A stretch of 64,000 nucleotides of DNA. It comes from Centroberyx gerrardi (Eukaryota; Chordata; Actinopteri; Beryciformes; Berycidae). The stretch is from NCBI RefSeq assembly GCF_048128805.1, contig NC_136000.1:27034359-27098358 (forward strand), written 5' to 3'. The stretch's first letter is position 1. Every line of letters begins with the position of its first letter. The position numbers were made by a program, and so were the translations under genes. The notes under the pieces were generated by a model. That model worked only from the letters and a program-made list of their open reading frames with translations. It searched no databases and was not told the DNA's origin. This document shows positions 34,651 through 46,798 of the stretch, in pieces.

Positions 34651-37600
34651 TATGAGCCTACATGCACGTGTGTGTATGTCCCAGTGGGCATACATGTGTG
34701 AGTGTGTGTTTGAGTGTGTGTGTCAATGTGTGTTTGTGTGTGTGTCTATTTACACAGGGAAGTGAAAATCAGAGCCAGTGTACTGCTCACACCTGTCAGT
34801 GTTCCCTGCAGTGTGTTTGTTGGACTGTAGCCACCGCTCTGCTATCTGGTTTCCTCTTACGTGGCCTTTATCAGCAGCAGCAGAGTGTGGGAAAGCAAGA
34901 GAAAGAGAGGGAAAGAAATAAAAAAGAAAGAAAGAATGAAATAAAAAAGGAATTGGTATTGTTGCATTTGTATAGTTTGTTTAGCCATCACAGATCACAA
35001 CTGTAGAAACAGATCTGTGTTTTAGTTATACAAACTTGGAGTTTTAGTGAGGCAGAGCTGCTCTGGAGGCAGAAATAATCTCATTGGTTGAGTTAAACCT
35101 CAGTGGGCGGAGCCAAAGAACCACCGTTTTTCTGGCTAAGTAACATTAGACTGAAGCCTAGTGAAAAAGCTAATATCATGAAGCCTAGCGTTCTTGATAC
35201 TAACTGAATAAATGCAATTTAGCCATACTAAGTTATCTAAGTTAGCTAGTTAGCCTAGCTGACCTTCCAAATTCAAACTAGCCATACTAGCCTATGGGAG
35301 CATTAAAACAACACCTTTTTCACACGTTTAAAAAAGCAACCTACACCGCAAGCCTGCTGTGTGTGCACTTGAGAGCACGTTTTTTAGGGCAGGGATTAAC
35401 AAGCTTAATTTAGCTAACGTTAAGCTAGCTTGCAGACACCGTTCAGTGTTTACACTGCTTGGAATTACTGAAATCATAAACACTGACCCAGGCTTACAAT
35501 TTGCCAGTTTGTCGTCTTACATTCAGTCTTGTGGTGAATGGCAAGGATGAGCTTTTCCTCCATGTTTGTTCTGCAGTCAGTCATGTTTATTATCAATGTT
35601 GATTGGTCTGCTGTGGATGATGTACTGCCCTCCCAACACTCGCTCCACACAAAATAGAAGCAGTTTCAACTATGGCGGCTCATAAAAATGCAAGGTGTGT
35701 TGCTTTGGCAGAGGAGAGAGCACCTAAGACCTGAGTGCGTGGTTCCATAGAAAACAGTGAAAAAGAGCGGGCAAAGGCGTCGTCTGAACGCACCCTATAG
35801 CTATCCAGGGAAGCTAGTTAGCTAGCCTGCTGGCCTTCCAAGATCATCAATGCCATGGCCATGAATGAACGAGAAGTCATTGGCACTTATATATTATTAT
35901 ATACTAATGCAACATTTTGATGGGATCCCGCAAAAGTATGCATAAACGTTATTTTTGTTTTTATTTTCATTTTTATCCTTAAATAAAAAATAAAAAATAA
36001 AATAGCATGAAAATCTTCAGATGTAAGAATATTGAAATCAAAATCTCATATCACGCAAACCCTACTCGAGCTCAGTTCTCAGGTGGTCTTACTATTGTAA
36101 TAATAGAGTGAGTTTGTAATATTTGAGTGAGTCAATGGAGCTGAAAAGGTTGATTTAACTCACTCAGTTGAAACACTCTTGGGCTTTAGAGCCACTGCCA
36201 GTTTGCCACATTTAGTTTAGTTTTTACTAAGGGTGTACATGAGCATGTGATGTGCACATGAAATAGAAATGCAGTTCAATCCTCAAAAGGTCATTGCCCA
36301 CCAATAGCCCTGAAGCAAGGAGAGGTCTTGGCATCTCAATTTCCTTTCTCCTTCTCTCGTCTTTTCCTGGCTGCAGTACCCAATGGTATGTCTTAATTAC
36401 TTGACACTCATTTTGAAAGCTTAGAAATATGTTGCGCTCTGTATGAATGACATTTTCTCTCTTCTCCTCTCTGATCCCTGTGCCCTCAATATTTTATGGT
36501 ATGTCATAATTATGTGAAACATATCTCCTCCACTATCACAAGCTCTGCTTTTACTTATTAGCATTTCGGCACATCAGCATTCAGTAGATGAAGTAGAACA
36601 TGCAGCAGCAGAGCAGCAAGTATGGACAGAGTTGTGCTGATAGGTTTCTCATGGGAAACTCAGCCTACTTTGGACAGCTTGAAGGGCCCCTCGGGTGGTG
36701 TGGCTATGAATAGGGAAATCGGGCATTGTGTATATAACTTGTCTTGGACAGGGGGTGCTGACTTAGAATCACAGGTTGGGTCACATGGCCTCGGAAGAAA
36801 ACTGATCATCACATTCATTCAGAAAAGCTTAATGAATAAAACCCCCTGCTCTGTTAAAAGACCCTTAGCCAGTTTGATTTGTTCAAAATGCATGCTGTAG
36901 AGTTTTGTCCTACACAGAGTGTGTCAATCCTGTATTGTGTAACTGTCTTTTATAATGTGTCAGCACCAATTAATCAAGTCAAATTCCATGTGCGCTTGGC
37001 AAATTAAAGCAATTCTGATACAGAGATTGTTACCCAAAAATCACAAAATGAGTTGCAGTCACAATGGTCTGTGGGATCAGCTCATTTCATTGCCATGTGA
37101 ATTGTTGAGGCCGTTCATGCAAGCCTTGTTCAGACATTAGATACGTTTGATTTGTTCAGTGCAAGGGATTCAGTCGGAGTCAAACCTAAATTTGCAAACA
37201 AAACGACCTCCTCATTTTTACTTATAACATTACTGAATTGACCGACAGACCGTCACACTACAACAACCTTTTTTAGACATCTCTCTTTTTCTAGCCAGAT
37301 TATTACATATTATTAGCCATTATTTGCACACAGTTCTCCACTGGACCTCCATATTGGCGCTGGCCTTGGTTGCTAGGAGATTTGTGATGCAACTGCAAAG
37401 CCTGTTCAGGAACTGACTAACTCATTAACTCACTGGCCAATTTCAATCAAGGCAGCAATGCACCTGTTTTGTATCTTATTGTACATTTTTGATAATTATT
37501 CGAGTGGTCCTCAAATTTTTATTGTTAAAACCATCTCATTATATTTTTATGCCAGGGTGCTTTATAATAAACTAGAACTTGAACTTGAACTTGAACTTGA

Positions 37601-39618
37601 AGTCGCCCAGCAGGTTTGGCGTACATTGCATATCTGACAATTAAAACAAGTTGGAGAATTTGAATTACTGAGGGATTAGGACCAGTTCCTGGAAGACAGC
37701 CAGTATTGTAGTCTTTAACAAGGCATGTAGGCCACAAACTGTCTGTGTGAACATTTGATTCAGCCCCTGATTATTGTTCTCAGCCGCCTAATTAAGTGAG
37801 TCAGCATTCACTAATTAAATTCCTCAGGGCACCAAGATGGAGCTGCAATATCACAAAGCACAAATATTTCTAAAATTGCATTTTATCTGGTTATGTTTTT
37901 TCTCTATACACTTGTCACGTTGTATAATTAAAGTATTTGAATGGTATTGTTAGGGTTAGGGTTACCAACCAAGGGGCACTGCCATTTGCAAGCTAACTAC
38001 AATTACCTCTAGTCACTGAGATCATATTTCATTGTACATGAATGGCCAAAGGTGATCACAATGTAGGTTTTGTAAACCCGTGCCCAGAGCCGGAACGGTC
38101 TCCTGGAAAGGCCTAAAGCTCAAGTGTATTCCAGTTCCGCATTGTGTTGACTGTGATTTAGTATTTCCAATTACTGAGTCTTGTTAAGGAGAAGCATTTC
38201 TCTTTCATCAGATCATCGTTAGACAGATTTATAGACTTGTTTTTAGTGGGGACAAAGCGGCAATAAAACAGCAGGGCTATGCCTAAAGATACAACCAAAT
38301 CAGGGATTCAAAAAGAAGTACGAAGAAACTCAAAGTTCAACACACCACCTGGGTCCAACTTTCTCCCATTTATTTTCCCTAGGTCCCATGTATTTTGACA
38401 TGCAAGTATAACATGCTGATGATAACAATGAGGATGCTGTGCAGCCTCCAAGCTTTATTCATGGCTGAAGTACCTAAAAAATCTTCCAACAAAGACCGAA
38501 TCTGCAAAAAATCCTCAAAATTCATCTCAAACAATGTTTTGGGATCCAGTTGTTGGATTGTGCCCAAATTGTGGAAGACTTAGACGTCTTCAAAAGTTCC
38601 CTACCAACCCCTCACCCCCTCCGTTTTGGGTCCTCTACACCACAGTCACATGACAGGTATCAAAATAAAGGTTTTACACAAGCATCTCCCAGAAGGTTTG
38701 CAGAAAAACCCGTCAGCAGTGACAGGAAACCTAGGGTCAGCCGAGGCCTCTCTGTGAAATGCCGCAGCAACCTCCAACGCCATACTGCAAATTCCCTAAA
38801 CACTCTTTCATAGTATCGTAGCGCGTAACTCGGCTAACTGGTTCAAGTCCTCATTCGGCGCGACTGGTGTGTTGCGTAGGGATGTAATGGTTCTTCGTTT
38901 ATACCATCTGTGTTTCGGTTTTATGAGCAGTAGAGCGCGTTCTACAGTCAATGTATATATGGAAATAAGTAGCATTAGGAGGGTGGTGGGGTGTCCTTCA
39001 ACAGATATGTGTCCTGCTGAAGAAAATCCCTACAAGAGACTGTGCCAGAGACTTGGGTAGGAGGAGAGAAGTTCTGTCCATGTTCATGCAATTCCTACTG
39101 TCCTCCAGTAGATGTTGATAAAGGTCACAGATTACTTAATGCCCCTTTAAATGTCTAAAACAGGGATGGTCAAGGTCAAGAGTCATTCCAACCAGGGTGT
39201 TAGGGTTCACATGGAGTCCGTCCCACATTTGTTTCCCTTTTTTTCTCTTGATGGGACAGAAAGGCCTCTGAAACAGCATTTTACCCTAACCCTTTTTTTT
39301 TTGTCTTTTTGGTCCACCAGGTGGAGTGGCCCACCCTGGTGATTTGATTGTAAGTGGAACACTGATGCATGATGTATAAAACATTCAATGTGTTGTGAAA
39401 TGATGTTGCTGGAGACACCAGTTGGTGGTCCAGAATGCAAAATTGGAATTGACAGAAAGTGTGCAGCATGATTACACCAGAAGTGACCATTTCTATCCAC
39501 TTTAATCCCATGGTCAAGACACAGGTGTCAGAAATGAAACTTCTCCTTCTTCACACTTTATAACTTCCAATCCTGGACAAGGTTAAGTGTAAGGTGTGTG
39601 GGAATGCACAACATAATA
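33075..39618. other. No gene recognised
   Basis: AT-rich unique-looking DNA with a long CA run (33366-33417), CT/GT tracts (34050-34760), an ACTTGA hexamer run near 37569-37600 that resembles a LINE tail, and pyrimidine-rich blocks. No exon with family similarity or consistent splice sites was found on either strand. Confidence 0.55.
33366..33417. repeat. (CA)n microsatellite, about 50 bp uninterrupted
   Basis: A pure CA tract. Looser CA tracts lie nearby at 32995-33015 and 33248-33280. Confidence 0.95.
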
Positions 39619-40666
39619 GATACAAGCAGGGGCGGAAATCACGGGGGGGACAGGGGGGTCCGGACCCCCCCTTCCTGGGACTAACAGAGAGTTGTCCCCC
39701 TCAATATATCATTGTAAACATAACTATATAATTTTAAATAATATAATAATATGCATTGAAAGCACTTGTGCTAATTATAGACGCAAAACAATGCGTTTTT
39801 AAGTTTCGAAAGATTGAGTCCCTCTCTCATACGCCTCACAGTGGTTTGGTCCACTGCCTACCTGCCTCCCCGAACCCCCCCACACACACATTAGCCCTCG
39901 GTACGAGTGTGTGTGGAGGATCTCTGGAAGTGTGTCAGTGGTGGCAGACCTCCAGTAAGTAGCTGAGGTTAACTTAAAACAAAGGATGTGTCAGACATTT
40001 TTCTTTACTTCTACCACTCAATAGAATAAAACACATTCACAATTGTAATCAGACTACATTTTGTTCCGTTACCTCGCGGTTGAATCTCGTGCGTCAGCGT
40101 GTTGGTACGGAGCCGCGTCTCCTAATGCATGTGTGTGTATGGAGGCAGGAGGTCTATCCACAATTAAAATCATCATAACTCGCTGAATTTTCGACCGATT
40201 TTCAAGCGGTTTGGTTTGTTACAAATGCCAGACATGTATTTATGATACAGAATAGTTGGTTAAATTAAAATGCGGGATTTCATACCAAAATACTTTATCT
40301 TTTGTAGATGGTAACAGTAATATTTCTATAATATAATATTTAAGATTAACTTACCCTATGTAATTAGGTTCTAAGTATATTATTTTTTTCTTACTGCATG
40401 TAAAATGGCTGCCACTATGTTATTTTGTTCATAATTTTGGAAATAAATGAAGACTTAATTAATAAAAAAGACATAATTACAACAAACATTATGTTAAATA
40501 TAAGTACGTTTCTGGCAGGCTTCATAGCGTTCTGGACTTTTACACATTGACAGCAAAACATTAGAGATCTGCTTTTTCGGGAAAACAAAATCTAATTAGG
40601 CATATATTAGCTTTAGTTCAGTTAATGGGTGTTGCATCTCACCTACTACTGTAAATAACCTGCATG

Positions 40667-40711
<45 letters not shown>
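40667..40711. repeat. (GT)n microsatellite inside the hAT element
   Basis: A pure GT tract about 30 bp upstream of the remnant hAT start codon. Confidence 0.93.
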
Positions 40712-41039
40712 TATTTGTCAGCCAGCCAGGTCAGTTAAAATGGCAGAGAAAAGAAAAACAGACATCCGATCATTTTTCAGTGCACTGTAAACCTGAATGC
40801 TCAAATTAATTAATTGGATTAAGTAGTGAAAACTTAAAATATGTTAAAAAATTCTATTAACTTAAACATTTTGAGTGCCTGTAGCATTTTCTTACTTTTG
40901 AGTTCATTAAACTAATAATTTTCGATTCATTTGAACTATTTTTGCGGATTAAGTAACCAGAATTTACAATTATAGATTCAATTGTACTTAGAATTCTACA
41001 GTTTCAACATTAGTGCGTCTGACGTCAGCAACGTCAGTG

Positions 41040-41133
41040 CGGGTGCGGGAACGTGCCAGAAATGGTGGATCTGCAGCCTCGTGTGCTTCTGTGTTCTTCG
41101 TTTCGCCCGGTATCAGCGCTGTTGGATTAATTG
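41040..41133 (+). other. Probable first (non-coding) exon of the element-1 gene
   Basis: A CG-rich segment in AT-rich DNA ends TTAATT with a strong GTAAGT donor at 41134. A short frame from the ATG at 41059 stops at the TAA before the donor, so this exon is most likely 5' UTR. It starts about 260 bp inside the left terminus. Confidence 0.4.
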
Positions 41134-42119
41134 TAAGTATTAAACACGAAATTAGATTTTGTTTTAATGATTTGTTGATATTTGGAAGTTGAACGTGCTG
41201 AGCTAGTATTCAGGTTAGCCACGTAACGTTAAGCTAGCGGAACTGTAGCCTACCTGAATTGGATACAGTGATGCTAGTTAGCCAAGCAGGCTAGTCAGAG
41301 GCTAGCTCCATTGGGACTGGCGCTACACTGCGTGGGCGCCAATCTGTTACACGTGTGAAACATATTGTGTGAAAATATTTGCAATATAGTATAAAATCGG
41401 GGCTAACGCTTTACAGCTCACAGGGGAAATGCGTAGAAGAGTAGCGGCCATTTTTCAGACCTTAATATGAAAACAGTTGGGAGAAGCCAGACAAAAGTGA
41501 GATTTTATACTTAATTGCAAGTATATTCAAAATATGTTTTACTCGTCTAAAAGAAAAGGGTTCAAGGCTTTCAGAAATCTTATCATATTGGCAAATTTTG
41601 GTCTGGAAACGTTGCCTACATTAAGGGTTAATGGCGCAAAGATTTTGTCCGGGTGATTTTTAATGGAAGGCGAGACTGGCGCCCACACAGTGTCAGGAGT
41701 TTAACAGAAATGCCTGCATTGTTTGCATTACTTGCACGTACAGTTAAAGATGTGGTTGTGGAAACTGTTTATGTCAAACCTGCAATGGTGCATAGCAGAA
41801 TGTAATTTATGACACTGTGTTCATAATCCAGGGAAACCAATCAGTGTTTGAGTTGCAGTGCTGAGTGAACAGCCAACGTCACACCTTCACCATGTGTCAT
41901 TAGGTTAAATGAGTTGGTTAAACTAAAGAGAAGTTATATTAATTCAAAATAAAGTTGGCATTACAGGTTTTAGCAAATACTTTCATGGATATTGGACCAA
42001 TTTTGAAATTCTCACACCGGCCCAAGCCTACATTCTGTATAGTTTCACCAAATTTGACTAATGTTGAACTGACTAATTGATGTCACTGTACTGTCCTTTT
42101 CCTCTTTATTTAAATGTAG

Positions 42120-43065
42120 GTGTATGCAGAGTTCCAGCGGATCACAAACCAGAACCTGCCCAACACATTCTATGCTGAGCTTGATCGCCACACTCCTCGT
42201 TTGATGACCTTATTCAGACAGAAGGCATCCAAAACTGGGAAGACAGCAGATGCTTTGGCTGAAATTTTTAAAATCCATGATGAACAGGTGAAGAGATTAC
42301 ACATTTCACATGTTAAATCTGTGTAATATTGGTGTTATTTTTAATGATTCAAGTGAGCTTTTGAATTACACAATTAGTCCTCTCTATGTCTTTGCCATTT
42401 CTCTGATTGCCCCAGATAAGTCGGCAGGTTATTTGTGGATTTATGTCCAGATATCAATGTGGTGGCCAATTGCTTGGGACTCTTTGGCATCAGGTTTGAT
42501 TAGTTAATTGATTAGTTATTTACACGTCTGTTGTAATCTTCATAGGAGTTACATGATATCCACACAAGGCGTACCACTGTTCTACATGCCCTTCCTGTGT
42601 ATCTTCGTGAGGAAATCTCTGGATTTTTCAGAGCATGCATGGTAAGTCCCTTTGAAGAATTATCAGGCCCATTACCTTCTCTTTTGTGCCCATGGTGTTT
42701 TAGATGAAGTGGATGTGATTAATGTGATCTCTCTTTCATTCTTTCAGGATGATACTGATGAGCCAGAGATTGGGGATGCACCAGTGGCCCTCCTTACAGT
42801 CGTCAGCGACAGTGCCATGAGTCCAGTTCACTACCATCCTGTGAGAATCTCCGTCGTCCTAGAAAGTGATGTCGTGGTCAACCTCCCCAGACTTGCCGAT
42901 GCCTTCCTGGTAATGTTTGGCCTGATCTATGCACTACATCTCAGCTATCCCAAAGGACTGACCAACACTTTTGAATTCACTCAGAAAATTTTACTTGGTA
43001 TGGAAGGTGGTAAACTGTCACCCAGGCTGCAGACTCTCAAGAATGACTTGATGATACATGTGTAG
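42120..43065 (+). CDS. SAMD3-like teleost-expanded family protein, C-terminal exons (193 residues), in TIR element 1
   Basis: Three exons join in phase 0: 42120-42287, 42546-42641 and 42748-43065 (stop TAG). Junctions are TGTAG/GTGTATG, CAG/GTGAAG, TTCATAG/GAG, ATG/GTAAGT and TTTCAG/GAT. The product includes YAEFQRITNQNLPNTFYAEL, TGKTADALAEIF, LHALPVYLREEISGFF, DAPVALLTVVSD, ISVVLESDVVV, ADAFLVMFGLIYALHLSYP and LKNDLMI. I recall this as the end of a large fish protein family often labelled sterile alpha motif domain-containing protein 3-like. No SAM domain is visible here and the function is unknown. No frameshift or stop breaks it. A 5' coding exon with an ATG was not identified, so it could be a captured 3' portion. 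Confidence 0.68.
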
Positions 43066-43844
43066 TAGGGATGGCAAGATCTGCGTATCTCATGTTACGA
43101 TTCGATACGTGATGTGGGGTTCACGATGCGATACAAGACATTCTGAGACACAAATCTTTCCACGATGGCACCAGCTCGCTAGAATGTAAACCAAAAAAAA
43201 TGTCATTACAAAGTGCAAACAATGTTATTTGGATGGAGAGTTTGTGAAATTTTAATGGGCAAGCCGGGGCAATTTTCATTACTACAGCAGAATAAAATGT
43301 AGCTAATATCACATTTTTGTATTGTGATATATTGAATTTTGATGTATTGTCCCATCCATTCCATGTGTAGAAATTGGTCTGAAAAGCGGAAAAAAGGCTA
43401 TTTTATGGTTGGACATGTACCCTCTAGTTCAAAGTTATTTACTTACTACTACGATTTTCAACCAGGTGTCCCAAAGTACACACTGTACCTTTGGACTTGT
43501 TAATGTAACAGTTTTACCTTTTAACATTTCTTGTTATATGTAGAGTTGTACGAGGAGTTTGTAAGCTATTCATGACATTTATGAAGGTTTGTTTACAAAG
43601 TTGCTGCACTAGGTTATCAACCCGATGGCCCAGATGTACACACTGTGCCTTTATACTTGTTAATGTAATAATTAGACATTTTAACAGTTTTAGTGAAGAG
43701 TGAGAGAATTACATGCAAAGTTTATAAGCTATTGGTGACATTTATGTAATTTTGTTCTTAAAAGTTGCTGCCCTACTGCCCTAAACAGGTTTTCAGCCAG
43801 ATGGCCCAACGTACACACTGTGCCTTTGCAATTGTTAAATAGCT

Positions 43845-43846
<2 letters not shown>

Positions 43847-43877
<31 letters not shown>
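43847..43877. repeat. (AT)n followed by T-run
   Basis: An AT dinucleotide tract next to a poly-T stretch in the 3' part of TIR element 1. Confidence 0.9.
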
Positions 43878-43884
<7 letters not shown>

Positions 43885-44746
43885 TTTTTGTGTATATTTT
43901 TTAGATAAATATAGTTTATATATTTCTCTGTTTTTTCTTTTTTATAGTTATTTATTTGTCTTTCAAATATTTATTTCACTGTGTGTGTTAAAAGGGAGAG
44001 GGTGGCACGAAAAGTTTACTCTTGGAACAATTTTTGAGTTCTCTGCACTTTGAATATGGTGTATATGTATATTTTTTAAGTTAGTGGTACTCATTGTAAT
44101 TAAGGCAATCAGTTGCCACAATTTTTTTAAGTTTCGAGGTAAATGATTTTAAGTTTCAAGAAGTCAATGTTTTTGAGTTGTGAGTATGCAAAAGATTTAA
44201 AAAGAGACTAATAAATATTGAGTTTATTGAACATGAAACGCTCAGTTTGTGTACTTAAAATTATTCAGTTATGTTAACTTATTGTATTGAGAGAGATGAA
44301 TGAATATTCTAAGTTGCATTAACTGAAAATATTTGAGTTGACTTAATCAGTAATTTGATTTAACGCTAATCAAATGGTACATGTAACACTAACTCCAAAT
44401 ATTTAAGCTCTGAAAACGTGTGACTTTTGAGTTCATAAACTTAAAAAATCTAAGGCAATCAGTTGCCTTAATTTTTTTGAGTTCTGCTAACTTATTTGGG
44501 TTTACAGTGTGCACCGAAACGCCAAGTAGAAAGACCCCAGTAATATCAAAGGCAATTTGATAAAATCTTCATAAGAAAGGAATGAAGTGCTTATGGAAAT
44601 GTTTCATAATGGACCTCTATATACATTTAATACAACAGTACTTTTGGCGGCACCTTTGGTGTCCCCTTCAGGAATTGCTCTTGAGAAATTTTTCTGTTTA
44701 TTGTCCCCCCCAACAGTGAAATGAAATATCCGCCCTTGGATACAAG

Positions 44747-45800
44747 GGTACTGAGGCAATAGATTGGTCTATGTTTTTTTTTTGAGACAATGGAGATGGG
44801 CAATTTTGACACATGCAACTTGTCAGACAGTGTTAAGGGTATAGTGTTTGGAGGTGAGATGCAGGTTTAGTTGGGCAACTGATGTAATTTCTCTGGGCAA
44901 CAAGAAGATGCAATGTCACAAAGCTTTGAACAACGAAGCAAAAATATTATCAATATTCTGCACAAAACAGTCAATGCATATGGCAGACCAAAATAGTCAC
45001 AATTAAATAAATAAATATGTCAGTGAAATAAATAATTACATAAATAAATACATAAATAAATTAATAATTGATTGATTGTTTTCCTTTCATTTAAAATGTA
45101 TTAAATAATATTATTCCAAATTAAAGTTTTCAAAGTGGTTCTTTTATTTACCTTTTTCTTTTTTCATTGCTTTTTATTTCATAACACTTTTCATAATGTC
45201 TTAGCCGTCTGTCAATCAAAGTGAATGGGGCGGGATCTATTTGCTGATTGGGTAATCCTTTGCAATCGATTATTTTTCCTGGCTCTGAGGCTGGTCTTGC
45301 CCCATGGGCGAAATGCCCTTAAAAAAGTCATAATATTACGAGAATAAAGTGGTAATTTTGAGAAAAAAGTCAAAATATTACTTTAATATATTATCAGCAC
45401 TAAGGACCTGACACCGCGGGAGAGAAGAGGAGCAGTTCACTTCCCCACAGCTCCCAGCACTTCAGCTACACTCAGCTAACAGCTAACAGGTAATTGTAGG
45501 GAAAGTGTTTGCTAACTCTAGCTATGTTTAGCATGCATTCCTACCTATGATTCCTACTATGGATGTCAATTTTGGGTAATTTTTCTTGGCCCAACATCTG
45601 TCATCGACCCACATTATTAACAGTTAACTAGGGAGATTTTTAGGCTAGGCTACTTCCTGGCTCTGTTGAGTGCACGGATTCTTGTATTGATTACTGTCTT
45701 CTACCATGACAGACATTACTGTCTTCTACTACGATTCCATTCTATTCTACTACAACTCTAGTATTTTTACTGTAGCTCTACTGTCATATAGTATGACTCT
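44747..45800. other. Repeat-derived interval without a gene
   Basis: From about 44990 to 45310 it holds one copy of a dispersed repeat whose inverted partner lies at 57640-58095. The remainder is AT-rich with no coding signal. Confidence 0.6.
44990..45310 (+). repeat. Dispersed repeat copy A
   Basis: This is the partner of the copy at 57640-58095. The shared segment includes CTGTCAATCAAAGTGAATGG and CCTGGCTCTGAGGCTGG. Copy B is longer in the AT-rich half. Confidence 0.75.
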
Positions 45801-45917
45801 AGGCAAAGGCAAGGCAAACTTTATTTATATAGCACATTTCATACACAAGGCAAAAACAATGTGCTTCACATAAAACAGAAAAAATACATACACAGACCAC
45901 AACTATTTAAAATGACA

Positions 45918-46798
45918 TTAAAAAAGAAAGATAGAGATAGAGATAAAATAGGTAAAACACACATAAAAGAAATAAAAGAAATAAATAAAGAGAAAAGCCA
46001 CAGAGAAAAGGAATGTTTTGAGCCAACTTTTAAAAGAGCTGACAGTGGGAGCACATCTCAGTTCTTCTGGAAGTTTATTCCAGTAATTGGGAGCATAATT
46101 ACTAAAAGCAGCTTCACCTGATTTAGTTTTCACCCTGGGAACAACTAACAGACCGGTCCCAGATGACCTCAGAGGTCTGGGTGGCTCATATCCTAAGAGC
46201 AGGTCAGAAATGTATTTTGGAGCTAAGCCATTTAGCGCTTTATAGACAAGCAGCAGAATTGTAAAATCAATTCTATGGCACACTGGAAGCCAATGCAGGG
46301 ACCTAAGAACTGGTGTAATGTGTTCTGTTTTCTTAGTCTTAGTCAGAACTCTGGCAGCAGCATTCTGAATGAGCTGTAACCGCCCCAGAGTTTTTTTGGG
46401 GAGACCGGAGAGAAGACCATTGCAGTAGTCTAACCTGCTGGTAATGAAAGCGTGTATCAGCTTTTCTAAATCAGGTTTTGACATAAGACCCCTTACTTTG
46501 GCTATATTTTTAAGATGATAAAAAGCTGATCTTGTAATGGTATTGATATGTTTGTTAAAATTGAGATCGGCATCCATAATAACACCAAGATTCCTAGCTT
46601 GGTCTTTACTCTTGAGAGACAGGGAGTCAAGGTGAGCCCTAATTGTCTGCCTCTTTTCCTTAGTGCCAAAGATAATCACCTCAGTTTTGTCTTTATTTAG
46701 CTGAAGAAAGTTTTGGCACATCCAGTCATTAATTTCCTCAATACACTGAATCAGAGAATCTACAGGACCAAAGTCACTTGAAGAAAGAGATATATATA
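45918..46798 (-). pseudogene. LINE reverse transcriptase, C-terminal part
   Basis: This long frame continues the RT immediately past the inserted element (ISLSSSDF, WMCQNFLQLNKDKTEVIIFG). It keeps the family C-terminal pattern: KHINTITRSAFYHLKNIAKVR, RLDYCNGLLSGLP, RLQLIQNAAARVLT, LHWLPVCHRIDFTILLL, then GEAAFSNYAPNYWNKLP. This half looks nearly intact. Confidence 0.85.

Larger units (their letters stand above)
40783..44509 (+). mobile_element. TIR element 1 carrying a spliced gene (CMC/CACTA-like?)
   Basis: The ends are CACTGTAAACC and GGTTTACAGTG as inverted repeats. It sits inside the hAT ORF with TG on both sides, so the target duplication is 2 bp (a 4-bp GTGC reading is also possible because the site is near-palindromic). 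Both subterminal regions are packed with AACTTAA and TTTTGAGTT words, as CACTA-type elements have. No transposase was seen. The cargo is a plus-strand gene: a likely untranslated first exon near 41040-41133 with a GTAAGT donor, then three coding exons at 42120-43065. The CMC assignment is inferred from CAC termini, short duplication and subterminal repeats. Confidence 0.72.
39627..44738 (+). mobile_element. hAT-type transposon, internally replaced and interrupted
   Basis: The ends are CAGGGGCGGAAATC on the left and ATATCCGCCCTTG on the right. The element is flanked by a perfect 8-bp direct repeat GATACAAG (39619-39626 and 44739-44746), the hAT hallmark. An ORF start at 40740 reads MAEKRKTDIRSFF, typical of the leader of TTF/ZMYM-type hAT transposases. 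It is broken by a second element at 40783, resumes at 44510 as SAPKRQVERPQ, and stops. No transposase catalytic domain remains. Removing the inner element leaves about 1.4 kb, so the hAT copy was already non-autonomous. A 45-bp GT tract sits just before the ORF start. Confidence 0.9.

Noticed and set aside
38820..38880. tRNA-like B box (GGTTCAAGTCC)
   Set aside because: The preceding sequence is too short and does not give an A box at proper spacing; at most a SINE scrap.
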